A stretch of DNA of 64,000 bases from Solanum dulcamara (Eukaryota > Streptophyta > Magnoliopsida > Solanales > Solanaceae). Shown piece by piece: positions 1 through 11,288 of the stretch. The notes below the pieces were generated by a model. It was not told where the DNA came from, did not search any database, and worked only from the letters and a program-made list of their open reading frames with translations. Made by a program: the position numbers and the translations under genes. Each line of letters opens with the position of its first letter. The stretch's first letter is position 1. Location: positions 78,641,648 through 78,705,647 of the forward strand of contig NC_077241.1 of assembly GCF_947179165.1 (NCBI RefSeq), in the 5' to 3' direction.

Positions 1-76
1 AGTCAGAGCATCGACTACAAGGAAAACAACAGAGCATCAATTCAAAGAAAACTTCGCGTTTCATCAATTAATCGAT

Positions 77-3000
77 ATGAATATCCCGATACTACTGAGA
101 CATTCTGGAGTTTGGCAATCCGATATTACTTATGAACAATACAAAAGTGATGGAATCGTTGTCGGTGACAATGTATCTTACTCAAATTTAAAAGCAGCAA
201 TCGCTGCTGAATTGAGTGTGGATGAATCAGAGAAAGAAATTGAAATCCGATACATAGTTGAAGGTAACTCGTCGCCAATATATATTCGTAATGATATGGG
301 TGTTAATCTTTACATAGAGTTGAAGAAGAAAGAGCCTGGTTTCGTGAATTATCCCCTGTGCATATCAAGCTTTGATATAAAAAGATGTGAGATAAAATCA
401 TTCGACAGTACATCTGGAGCAATCGTTTGTGCCGAATCAAATGCGAATGAGTTCCATAATTTTGGTTTAGAAGAATCTGGTAAAGTTGCAAGTTGTTATA
501 TAGCAGAATTGGAGTTGACGAACTACATAGATGATACAAATGGTGCGGAAGTAAAGGAGAATCAATTCTATAAGGATAAAGCAACTCTAGTTGATGTAAT
601 GGCCAAATACAAAATCAATAATGAATTTAATTTCAAGGTTAAAAGATCCGACAGTAAAAGGTATGCGCATATTATGCATTTGAAAATTTTAATGTTGGAT
701 AGTATCCAACAGTATGTATCAGATACATATTACTGTGTGTATCTGATACATTCTTAAAGTAAAATAATTTTTTATGTCATGATACATCAAAACTACATTT
801 CTGCATCTGGAAATTTTGATGTTGGATACTATCCAACAGTATGTATCAGATACATATTACTATGTGTATCTGATACATTCTTAAAATAAAATAATTTTTC
901 GTGTCATGATACATCAAATCTCCATTTCTGCATTTGGAAATTTTGATGTTGGATAGTATCCAACAGTATGTATCAGATACATATTACTGTTTGTATCTGA
1001 TACATTCTTAAAATAAAATAATTTTTCATGTCATGATACATCAAAACTCGATTTCTGCATTTGGAAATTTTGATGTTGGATAGTATCCAACAGTATGTAT
1101 CAGATACATATTACTGTCTTTGCATGATACATTCTTAAAATAAAATAATATTTCATGTCATAATACATCAAAACTACATTCCTGTAACTCAGTCAAAAAA
1201 TGATAATAATGCTGTCAGTATGTATCAGGTTCATAATACTCTATGTATCAGATGTTTTTTTTAACAATACGTACAAAGAAGCATGTATCAAGTACATGGG
1301 TTGACACACTTTCTATCAGTATGTCACTGCATTTGTTGATATTATAAATGAAAAAATATTGATATGATACATGTCATTTTTTTAATACAAATGTAGTTAT
1401 GTGATAGTATGCCTTTCAGAAGGATGTTGTTGGAGAATGAAAGCTTCATGTTGGAAAAAAACGGATATATTCAAAGTTAGATATTTCAATAGTGAACATT
1501 CATGTGTACTGAGAGATAGGATTTTCAACAAAGTTCATGCTACAAAGGCTTTTGTTAGTGCATTCACAGCCCCTAAATTGGTTAATCATAAGAGAATTGT
1601 CACCCCTAATGATATACGAGAGGATATTAAATCAGCATATGGAATTGATATTACCTATCAACAGGCATGGCGTTCAAAAGAGCATGCTTTGCAGATGTTA
1701 AGGGGAAAACCTACTGATGGATATAGACAGCTGCCTGTATATATACATATTCTAAAAACCATATATCCAAATTCGTACATAAGTATGCACAAGTCATCAA
1801 CTGATGAATTCATGTATTTGTTCATAGCGTTAAGGCCTTTGATGAGGGGGTTTCAGTTTTGTCGACCAGTAGTTGTTGTTGACGGTGCACATCTTGATGG
1901 ACCTTATAAAGGGACGTTTGTATCAGCTAGCACACTTGATGGGGCAGGTATTACTTTCTTATACTGTTTCTTATTGAATAATAGTGTGTCATCTCATTTT
2001 TCACGTTTGTTGTGTTTCTGATGAATTCTAATAACTATTGTATCGATATTATTGATTTATTAGGTTGCATATTGCCGTTGGCGTATGGTATTGTTGATAC
2101 AGAAAATGATTCATCATGGACGTGGATTTTTCAGAATTTCAAGAATGCATTTGGAGAGAGGGACAATATGTGTGTTGTATCAGATAGGAACGAAAGCATA
2201 ATCAAGAGTGTAAGCATGGTATTTCCCAATGTTCCTCATTTTGCATGCATATGGCATATATGGAAAAATGTGTGTACTAAATACAGAAGGAGCAAAGCTG
2301 TACTAAGTGACATCTTCTATTCAATGGCCAAGGCATACCGAAAAGATGAAGTCGATAAATTAATGGCCAAAATTGAAAGAATCGATCAACGGGTGGCACA
2401 ATATTTAAAAAATGCAGGATACGAAAAGTGGTCAAGGGTTCATGCCACTGCCAACAGGGGTAGAATGATGACTTCTAACATCGCAGAATGTATCAATGGA
2501 TGTCTTGTTGAAGCACGAGAGCTGCCTATAATTGACTTTTTGGAGCAAACGAGAATGTTATTTGGTTCTTGGAACTGCAAAAATAGAGAAATAGCATCTT
2601 ATACAAAACATACTTTGGGTAGAAAATTCGAAGATATCCTAGTTTCAAACAGGATCAAGTGTTCGAGAATGAAGGTACACGATACATACTTTCTGACGCA
2701 TATATACTGATACATCAGTTCTGGTACATGATAGATACTTTCTGATACATATATATTGATACATCAGTTCTAATACATCATTTCTGTAATTGAATCATAC
2801 TTTATGATACATATATGTGTTATTTATTTCTTGGTGGCTGATGATTCATCAGTTATGTATAACATGTGCTAATTAAATAATGAAACTTCAATTCTGATAC
2901 ATAAGTTCTACATTTGATACATAAGTTCTGATACATATATGTAAAGATTATTTTCCTTCAGTCTGATGATTAATCAGTTATGCATAAATTGTTCTAAATA

Positions 3001-3852
3001 TATACTGATACATCAGTGTAGACACATTAGTAGTGTAGATGATACATAAGTACTATTAGATATATGTGAAGTTTATTTATATCAGTTTGTTGCTTCGTCA
3101 TTCAAGTAAAGCCTGTGCTCATTATAGACTGATATATCAATTCGGATACATCAAATGTGTAGTTGATACATAAGTACTGACACATATAAACATAACATGT
3201 TTAAAATACATACTGATACATCAGTTCTGATACATTATTTCTGTAATTGATACGTACTTTCTGATACATATATGTGAAATTTATTTCTGGCTGGCTGTTG
3301 ATTCATCTGATATGTATATCCTGTGATAATTATTACCCTTTAACATCAGTTCCGATACATAGTTGTGTATGTGAGGAAGCAGTACTGATACATAAATTTG
3401 AAATATAATTCCTGCAGGTTGTTGCTTCATCAGAGTATCTTTATTCTGTTTACGAATTAGGTATAAGATACATTGTGTGTCTAGAGAGAAAAACATGCAC
3501 TTGTGGTAGATTTCAACTAGACGAGATACCATGTCCACATGCAATTGCAGTGTTGAAGAGCAAGAACATTACTGACCTGCACCCATATTGTTCTGATTAC
3601 TACAAACCAGAGGCGTTGGCAAATACTTATGAATTACCAATGGTTCCAATGCCAGATAAGAAAGACTGGACTGCTCCGAAGGAAATTTTGGAAGAAATTG
3701 TCTTGCCGCCAATATACAAAAGGATGCCAGGAAGACCAAAGAAAGGGAGAAAAAAGTTCGCTAATGAGAAAATAACAAGTAGCACAAATTTTTGTGGACG
3801 TTGTGGCCACGAAGGCCACAACAGAAAGACTTGTACTTTCATTCCTAAATAG
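77..3852 (+). CDS. MULE transposase (MuDR family), four exons, intact frame
   Basis: Exons 77-660, 1397-1947, 2064-2674 and 3418-3852 with GT-AG introns give 2181 bp, that is 726 residues, with no internal stop. The start at 77 is the first ATG of the conserved N-terminal region. Order of parts: PB1-like/MuDR N-terminus (about 1-110); WRKY/GCM1-like DNA-binding segment ending in KVRYFNSEHSC (about 195-235); DDE transposase core with D357 (VVVDGAH), D419 (VVSDRNES), a C-x2-H motif (CIWH) and E520 (NIAECING); SWIM zinc finger CTCG..CPH (about 609-625); C-terminal CCHC knuckle CGRCGHEGHNRKTC. All parts of an active MuDR-type enzyme are present. It would bind the element ends and cut and join DNA in the nucleus. 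Introns 1 and 3 are filled with tandem repeats. The exon 1/2 junction was chosen because it restores the conserved YVIVC frame; splicing is inferred, not observed. Confidence 0.9.
684..1191 (+). repeat. Tandem array, four 127-bp units, in transposase intron 1
   Basis: Units begin at 684, 811, 938 and 1065, exactly 127 bp apart, each opening with AAATTTTRATGTTGGATA. Every unit carries the 19-bp dyad TGTTGGATA-S-TATCCAACA, then ATGTATCAGATACAT, then in three of the four ATGTATCTGATACAT or a near match, then a CATGATACATC half-site. The array fills most of intron 1 (661-1396). Units differ at only a few positions, so the amplification looks recent. Confidence 0.95.
2690..3400 (+). repeat. Diverged tandem repeats with GATACAT motifs in transposase intron 3
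   Basis: Intron 3 (2675-3417) is made of related segments containing CTGATACATCAG, TGATACATAAG and ATATGTG followed by a T-rich block and a TGATTCATC-like stretch. The ATATGTR landmark recurs at 2813, 2937, 3062 and 3270, spaced 124, 125 and 208 bp. The consensus differs from the intron 1 array, but the core half-site and the spacing are shared. Confidence 0.8.
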
Positions 3853-4613
3853 ATATGATGTTTGTGGTATCTCGGTGTACATTCTAATTGAATCATAAAA
3901 TAACATCTATTATTATATTTTATATTTGAGTTTGACACGTGACATAAATATAAAAATCTTTTAATGACAATTTTTTTATGTATCAAGATTAGAACATTTT
4001 ATTGCTACAATTTTTTTAAAAATAAAATACAGGACGTCCATCGGTTCGCCATGACTTGGATTAATGACAAATCTCACATGGTTTATTTTTTGGATCGTTA
4101 TTTTTCCAAACATAAACATTCTTGTCTTTTCGACAACCATAATTACACAAAAGTTGTTGGTGATACATAAGATCCTATTTGATATAGGTTGTAGATTATC
4201 ATATGCAGTAAATCTTGATAAATGCGAATCTGATACATAAGCAAGATGTATCATATACTTTAAATCTTGAGAAATAGAATTCTTATGCAAAAAATTAATG
4301 TATCAGAATCATTAAATATTGAGAAATGAGAATCTGATACATGTGCATGATGTATCATAATAAAAAAAACTTGATTCATGTATCAGAATTCACAAAATGT
4401 GACACTTATGAATATTATACTCGATACAAGTTTGATACAGTAGAGTATAAAACATAAACTTTGAATTTATATTCCATTTTGACACCAGAGAAAAACATAA
4501 TAAATCTAAGGTATAGAAATATTAAAATATACTAAATCTGATACATTACAGTTTATGTATCAGATACATTGGAAGAATCAGAATCACCTAAAATGTTTAC
4601 TATCAAAAAAAAA
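3853..4613. other. Spacer between the two convergent MULE genes
   Basis: AT-rich DNA holding 3' ends of both genes and several TGATACAT/ATGTATCA half-sites (about 4160-4570), some as inverted pairs such as CTGATACAT..ATGTATCA near 4332-4355. No coding potential is visible. Confidence 0.6.
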
Positions 4614-7600
4614 TTATTGGACATCAATCAGTTCTCCTTGGTTTGGAGATATGTCTCTCCTTGGTTTTTTTGGATCGTCGTTATCGCTAACATAACCATC
4701 CATGGCCTTCTGACAACCATATCTCCATAAGAGTGCGGCATATCTTGAACGAAAGAATTCAGCGTTTAGTCCGGTACTTGGAATAGAAATTCCATCACTA
4801 AGATATTCATCAAACATGGCCAGGAAAACTCCACAATCCCTGCAAATAAAGGAATACAGGAATTTAAAAAAAGTAAAATTGACATATGAATGATTTAGGT
4901 ATACATAGCCGATGTTAATACTCACAAGCTGCCACTTCCCTGTTGCGCAATTCCTTCAACATACTCAACTGCTAATGGGTGATGTGGTTCAAGCATATTA
5001 CCGGTTGATTTGTCCTTGTATGAATCAAGAGACGACCAATCAGTACGTTCGTTGTTGTCAAAGAAACCACTGTCTTGCAGGTATGTTGGTAGCATTGCTG
5101 CTATCTTTTGGATCTCTTGGGAAGGGTTGCTACTTCTTCGTCTAGGCGATGAATCATACACACGTATCAATCTCCCTTTTAACACAACTACCGCAAGAAC
5201 CCAATGAAAATCCATGTCGCAGTTCACTGGAATGTATACCTCATCTACCAAATGCCAGGGCAAACCGGCTGGTATTGAGAAACCTCTTATTATGTTCTTC
5301 ACGGATCTCTCTTGATGAGCTGTAACAGTGGCCCTTGCCATATCTTCTTGTGTAGAAATGTTAGGTGGAAGGTGATAGTAGCGTGTGTGTGCATATTCGA
5401 TGTAATTTTTGAAAATGCAATTTGTCGTTGTGTATCGATACTGATTGCTCAACTGCATCTTCGATTTCTTCCGAAGGTAGTAAAATATTACATCGATGTG
5501 CTGCACATTTTAAGAAAGTATTAGTTATATAACAACTAGCATCACATATCAGATTATGTATGTATCAGATACATTTATCTATCTATGTATCAGATACATT
5601 AATATGTATGTATCAGGTAGTTAGTATGAGTTGTATCATATTATTTATGATGAAATTTTACCTCATCGTTCCAGCATCTGTCCAGCTGTGACATTAGGTA
5701 GAACCAGTTCTTATCTTTAGGAAATGCCACAACAAAGTCCATTTTTTCAAAGCCGAATGAAGAGCACTTAGATCTGTAATGATCCTCCTTCGAATTCCTG
5801 AATGGAAACTTGTAGTTTAATAACATAACAAATATAATACACGACTTGTATGGGTATAAGTTGAATATGTCATACTTACTTGTTGCCATGTGATTTTAGA
5901 AGTCCTTTATCTATCCATTGAGAGTAGTCTGTGACAAGCTCGGAAGGGGGTTGATAGCATATACCAAAACCTTCAAAAGGGTGTGTCTGATGCGTAACAT
6001 CTGATAAATTTTCCTTTCCCTTTTCACTCGACCCAAAGTTTGAAAGATACGGCGACTGTAAGATCTTCGAAGGAATCCTGCTTCTTCGATATGGTGTCTT
6101 CGCATCGTCAGACAATACATTAGCTTTTGATGGAAGAGTGGTTGGTAGCTGGCTATCGCGTAATAGACATTCATCCTGAACTTGCTCATGACTAACAGCT
6201 GTCAATGGCATGGCTGGTAATGGAAGTCCGTATATTAGAGCATCTATCACATCCAGAGTTTCGGTCGAAAATGGTGCTGAAGTATTGGATTCTGATGTGC
6301 TTGGTTTGATTTTTTCTTTTTCAATCTCCTCGACTTGCTCTTCTACTTTGGCAGATTTATCATCAGCTACTCTTCCATCTTTCTTTACAGTGTTCTACAC
6401 GTAATGTATAACGTCATTAAAAAAATTAATAATGTTGATTTTATCTCAGTAAAGAATCTGATACATTACCTGTAATGTATCAGAATCAGCAATAAGCTGA
6501 TCAGTATCTGCTCTTTGTGGTTCCATTTGGTGTGCTGATACATCCTTGACGGATGGTTCATCTTCCTGGAAACATAATAACATTTAATTATGATATATAT
6601 GTACTACATGTCTAGATATATATATATTTAAAGAGGTAGAGCTTATACAAAATATATATATATAGAATCAAATTATTCATCAATTTGTTTCTGATACATT
6701 ACCTTTAATGTATCAGAATAAACTTGTTGATCAAATAATTCAGGAACATCTGCTAAAATGCTTTGTTCCGATATGTTGTCCACCTGATTTATCATGGTGG
6801 ATGGTTCAGGTCCCTGAAAACATAATAACATTTACAACTGATACATGACAATGAAAATTATCCAGAAGTTTAAAAGCATAAATATCAAATATTACATGAT
6901 GTATGTACCTTAATATCTTCCTGGACATTAGATTTGTCATTTTTTTGGGGTGGGTCAAATTTATTTGCAAAATTGTGCACCTCCAATCCAGTAGGTGCTT
7001 CTTGTTGTTCAACCACATGGAATGATTGATCAAAATCATCTTTTTTAACTTGAGATGATGTGCCAGTCATTCGGTTCGCCATACTGTCGATGGCTTTCAA
7101 AAGATCAATGTGATTTGAATCCATTTTGTTCTCCAAACGCTTGAACTTCCGGTCAACCTTGATACAAGTATATGAAAAATCAGAATGTATCACCTAATTA
7201 AAAGTATATTGTACGTGATACATCTTAAAGTAATAACTTACGTATCTCTTTAGAGACTTCTTTATGGACTTCTTCAATGCTTTGAATTGCATATGAATAA
7301 TTCGATCCGAATGACCGGAAGATTCACCTCCTAAAGCTGACTTCGCCCCTGGTACATTGTCAGGAGAAACAGGCTTTTCTGATTCCTTTGGTGACTTTGC
7401 CCCCGGTTCATTGTCAGGAGAAACAAGATTTTCTGATTCATTTGGTGGTATGAAATCCTTATGCATGTTGGCTGTTTCTACTTGAATTGGCTTTTTAGCA
7501 GGGGAAGTCTTCATTCTCCTGGAAGGAGGTGGAGAAGATGTCTTAGCGACATCCCTGGATCTCTTTAAAAATTCAGTGGGTGGTGTTGTTGAGAAGTCCT

Positions 7601-10079
7601 CAAATCCAGTGACTTCATGAGGTTTTCTGAAATTGACCTTGGCAGCCGATGTTGAATCTTCAGGTTTCTGTTGGCTGTCATGAACGACAATAGATTCCAT
7701 TTCTTATTGAGATTGGACAATGTTGGAGCATGGATACTGCAAAAAAATTGAATAATTGATACATGTTAATTCTGATACATAAACATGATGTATCAGAAAC
7801 ATTAATCCTTCATACATGCTAAATTGATAGAAAAACAACATTATCTGATACATACATTCAGATGTATCATGAGATGTAATTCTAGATACATTATAATTTG
7901 ATACATAAGATAGAGTTTTCATGAGTTGTAAATACTGATAAATGAGTTTTCATGAGCTGTAAATACCTTTCTGATACATACCATTATATGTATCAGAAAG
8001 GTTATATAAAGTATATGTATAAGATAGATTATATCTTGATACATTTATATTCTGATACATAAATATATGAGCTGATACATCTACTTTATGAATCAAATTA
8101 TACTGTATCAAGGTCATGGATATATAATGTATCTTAGATTTTATGTATAATGAATCAGTGCATAAACGAATAATATTCAAAGCATGTACCTCACTGAAGA
8201 TGGTAGACATGAATGTCTCAAATTTTGGCTTCACGGCGACAACACGCCAGTTAAGAATTCTGGGAATTTTATTACCCACTCTTACAGCAATTTCAGAGGG
8301 AACTTGAGATGCACATTCATATATCCAAACATTCAGAGCGTATGGCATGCCGCCTAGACGATACATTTGTTTGGCATTTGAAAACTCCTGACGCATTCCT
8401 TTTATCAATTTTGAATATGCTAATTTCCCCCATGGATATTGCTCATAACTACCATCTTCTACCATCTTGAAATCATCAACTGATATAGGTGCATCACCTA
8501 GTTGAGAAAAAACAAAAGTATGGATGAAATAGAGAATGGCCATCTGAACGGCATCTTCGTTTGTTTTCCATCCTCCAACCAGAAAACGCTCAACGAAACG
8601 AGCTTTGTTGACCCCATTTTTGGCACCAGGAAAATATAAAGACAATAATCTACTTGCTTGATCATCAGAATACTTGAAGTCATTCATATTACCGGTGCAT
8701 CGCAAACCAGTAATGATAGCAAAATCATTTATTGTAAATCGCAGTATATTACCCTGCACATGACGAATGTGCAGTTCTTCTTTGTTTTTTTGGTCTACCT
8801 CAAGAAGTAAGAGGCATTTGATGATTTGCCCTTGAAAGTTGCAGTTTGGCATATCTAAGTAGTGACCAAATATAGATTGCCTAAATAACTTTATACCTTC
8901 TTCACCTATTGATGATTCAAAATCATCAAGAAAATTAGCCCTATATGCCGTTCCGAATCTCAATGGGTGTGACGGGATCTTCTTGATGACGTATTTCATT
9001 CCCTGCATTGACATGAAAATGGTTAAATACAACTTGAACTCTATACATGGATACGATGTATCATATGCATTAAGATATCTGATGCATAAGATGAGATTCT
9101 GATACATACAGAAGATGTATCAAAAACAATTATATATTATATTCTGATACATACATGTATATGTATCAGAATCATTAAATTTGAAACATCAAAAAATGAC
9201 ACTTACACATGGTGTATCAAAAATAGTAAATCCCCAAAAAAATTGCATTTGAAAAATACATTATGAATCTGATACATAAATATATATGTATCAGAATCAT
9301 TAAAACTTGAAATAACAAATACTGAGGCTTAAAGATGATGAATCAGAATTAGTAATTCTCAAAAAATTTCATATGAAACATACATTATGTATCTGATACA
9401 TAAATGTAGATGTATCAGATTCATTAAACTTGAAATAACAAAAACTGAGACTTAAACATGATGTATCAGAAATAGTAAATCTCAAATATTTACATTTGAA
9501 AAATACATTATGTATCTGATACATAAATATATATGTATCAGAGTCATTAAAAATTAAAACAACAGAAACTAAAACTTAATAATGATGTATCAGAAATATA
9601 AAATCTCCAAAAAAAATACATTTGAAAAAGATAATATGTATCTGATACATAAATGTATATGTATCAGAATCATTAAAAATTAAAACAACAGACACTTAAA
9701 CATGATGTATCGGAAATAAAAAACCTCCAAAAGATTTCTTTTAAAAAGATATTATGTATCTGATACATAAATGATATGTATCAGAAACATTAAAACCTTC
9801 ACAAAAAATTCATTCTAAAACAAAAAAACTTAATTGAACACATACCTTTGGGAGATTAGGGCGTGTTGTAACCCCTTCAATCTTTTTGACTATTTCATTG
9901 GGTGCATGTTTAACTGTAGCTTTTGACTTCAAATTCTCTCGTAGCTTATTCATCACTGCTGGATCGTTACGATGTTTTGATCTAACTTCGTCGTAACCTT
10001 CCCAAGACGAATCAGACCCGGGAGAAACAAGAATTCGTTGATTTTTAGTGGACTGTTTGAGACCATGAACGGAATCCAT
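4614..10079 (-). CDS. DUF1985 / Ulp1-like (C48) cysteine protease-like gene of the MULE, ten exons, one in-frame stop
   Basis: Exon model on -: 10079-9846, 9002-8190, 7736-7242, 7157-6909, 6813-6703, 6565-6470, 6394-5880, 5797-5662, 5500-4926, 4839-4614. All phases agree, total 3450 bp (1149 residues). Exon 2 encodes a DUF1985 domain. Exons 3-7 are low-complexity linker with a duplicated ESE-x2-VSPDN-x-PGAKS block. Exons 9-10 encode a C48 peptidase with His982 (DFHWVLAVV), Asp999 (RVYDSS) and Cys1077 (SLDCGVF, made at the exon 9/10 junction), the expected triad of SUMO/Ulp proteases. TAA at 7706-7704, eleven codons into exon 3, breaks the frame unless another acceptor is used, so this copy may be a recent pseudogene or exon 3 may start at ATG 7700. 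Known members are thought to be host-derived ULP genes carried by MULEs; activity on SUMO is inference. Confidence 0.75.
9144..9803 (-). repeat. Tandem array, six units of about 124 bp, in intron 1 of the ULP-like gene
   Basis: CTGATACATA landmarks fall at 9144, 9269, 9393, 9516, 9642 and 9760 (steps 125, 124, 123, 126, 118). Each unit has an inverted pair CTGATACATA..ATGTATCAG spaced by a short AT stretch, then CATTAAA, a purine-rich stretch, a GATGTATCAGAAATA half-site and a CATTTGAAAA segment. The array fills most of the 843-bp intron 9003-9845. Confidence 0.95.
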
Positions 10080-10403
10080 ATGTATAAGCTAAAGTATGAG
10101 AAACACAAATAGATAGATTTACAGAAGAAAGCAAATGATAAAAAATTAGAAGATTTATCAAAGATTTTCAGAAGAAATCAAAATATACAAATTTTAGGAG
10201 AAATCATATTGAATGAGAATAAATTAAAGTTTCATATAAGGAAAGATTGATACATTACCTTATTTGTAACCTGATTAACACTTGAAGGAGCAAATTAGGG
10301 CAAGAAAAGAGGGATAGGGCGGATGTATCAGTGACTTTTAGAGAGAGAAAGGAAAAGGAGGGAATTTGGAAATTTTTTGGTGTATATGGGAGTAAAAGTA
10401 AAT

Positions 10404-10440
10404 ATATTAGGGGAAGTTGTGTAAAAAGGTAATTTGCCCT
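10404..10440. repeat. Putative right terminal inverted repeat of the MULE
   Basis: The repeat-rich element ends in AAAAAGGTAATTTGCCCT; beyond it the sequence becomes ordinary AT-rich DNA. The opposite end is not in the window, so this is placed by change of composition and by resemblance to the GTTATTTTGCCCT end of the element near 52542. Confidence 0.45.
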
Positions 10441-10928
10441 ATATTTATTTTAGAACAAATTATTTATTTTAGAGCAATCAGAGCACCGAAAACCTTATTT
10501 TCGTTTTTTCTTTACTCTTTCTCATTATCACAGTAGTTTGAAAAAAAAAGTCTGTTCATAAGTTTTATTTACCATCCTTTTAGCCCAACTTTTAAAGCTA
10601 ATTTACCTAATGGCCATTCGACCATATTCTTTTCTAAAAGAATGACCACCGCAAGTCCTCGTCGTCCTTCATTTTCTTCTACGTCGTCTTCTTCTGTTGT
10701 TGCTGCTTCAACCTCCTCCTTCTTCTTCCTTCTTCGTCTTCTTCTGCTGCTGCTCCTTCATCTTCTTCTCCTTCTATGACTTTTGGCTATTTTTTATGTA
10801 AATAAAAAAACATGACTATATTTTATTGTAGACTAATTACTTTATTGTATATATTTGAAACTAGACCTATATTTTATCCTCAACAAACTTTATTTGTTAG
10901 ATTGTTGTTGATAACTTTTCAGAACCAC
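10441..10928. other. Intergenic, with a pyrimidine-rich TCTTC tract
   Basis: No gene is supported. About 10661-10777 is a (CTT/TCC)-rich low-complexity tract on +. The short frame through it encodes only Ser/Leu/Phe runs and is not counted as a gene. Confidence 0.5.
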
Positions 10929-11288
10929 GAAAAAATTACTAGAAAAAACACTTTTTAATAAATAATTACTGATTTTAGCGATACTTTTTATTTATTACCA
11001 TTTATAGCAATATTATGATATATCTACTATGTATTAAAAGTGAATTATGCATGCAATATAAATGTATTATAAGTGTTTTAAAATATATTATACTTGTTTG
11101 GTAAGAAATTGACACAATGTATTATAAGTGTATTAAAGTATGTGATAAATATATTATCCATGAATAAAACTTGTATTATATGAGTTTTATAAATTATTCT
11201 CGCTAATATGTATTATAATTGTATTATAAGTGTTCAGTGAAAAAAAATATTATTACTATAAATGGTAAATATTTTCTACAATTTCCCT
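10929..11288 (+). mobile_element. MITE, copy 1 of a three-copy family
   Basis: This stretch is nearly identical to 27562-27958 over its whole length, including GATTTTAGCGATAC, ACCATTTATAGCAATAT and AAGTGTTCAGTG. Outer ends are imperfect inverted repeats (GAAAAAATTACTAG and, on the other strand, GGGAAATTGTAGA); an inner pair is CCATTTATAGCAATA and its complement near 11262. No target duplication is evident for this copy. Confidence 0.8.

Larger units (their letters stand above)
1..10440. mobile_element. Mutator-like element (MULE) with transposase and captured Ulp1-type protease gene, left end outside window
   Basis: The region holds a MuDR-family transposase on + and, converging on it, a DUF1985/Ulp1 protease-like gene on -. 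This pairing is known from plant ULP-carrying MULEs (Kaonashi-type). Both genes and the spacer between them are bound together by one repeated dyad, ATGTATC-W-GATACAT, which is dense across about 0.7-10.3 kb and is not seen as arrays just outside. The right edge is placed at 10440, where the repeat-rich DNA ends with GGTAATTTGCCCT; read inward this is AGGGCAAATTACC, a plausible terminal inverted repeat. The left terminus lies before base 1, so the TIR pair and 9-bp target duplication cannot be tested here. The intact transposase frame suggests a fairly young, possibly autonomous copy. Confidence 0.85.

Noticed and set aside
3627..3986. Minus-strand open frames opposite transposase exon 4
   Set aside because: They mirror a coding exon that has clear SWIM and CCHC motifs on +; they are antisense shadows.
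684..9803. Regular repeats that superficially resemble a CRISPR array
   Set aside because: Units of about 125 bp are repeated throughout with no unique spacers, no cas genes, and the DNA is plant nuclear.
10642..10779. Short + frame through the TCTTC-rich tract
   Set aside because: It encodes only Ser, Phe and Leu runs from a low-complexity tract, with no family resemblance.
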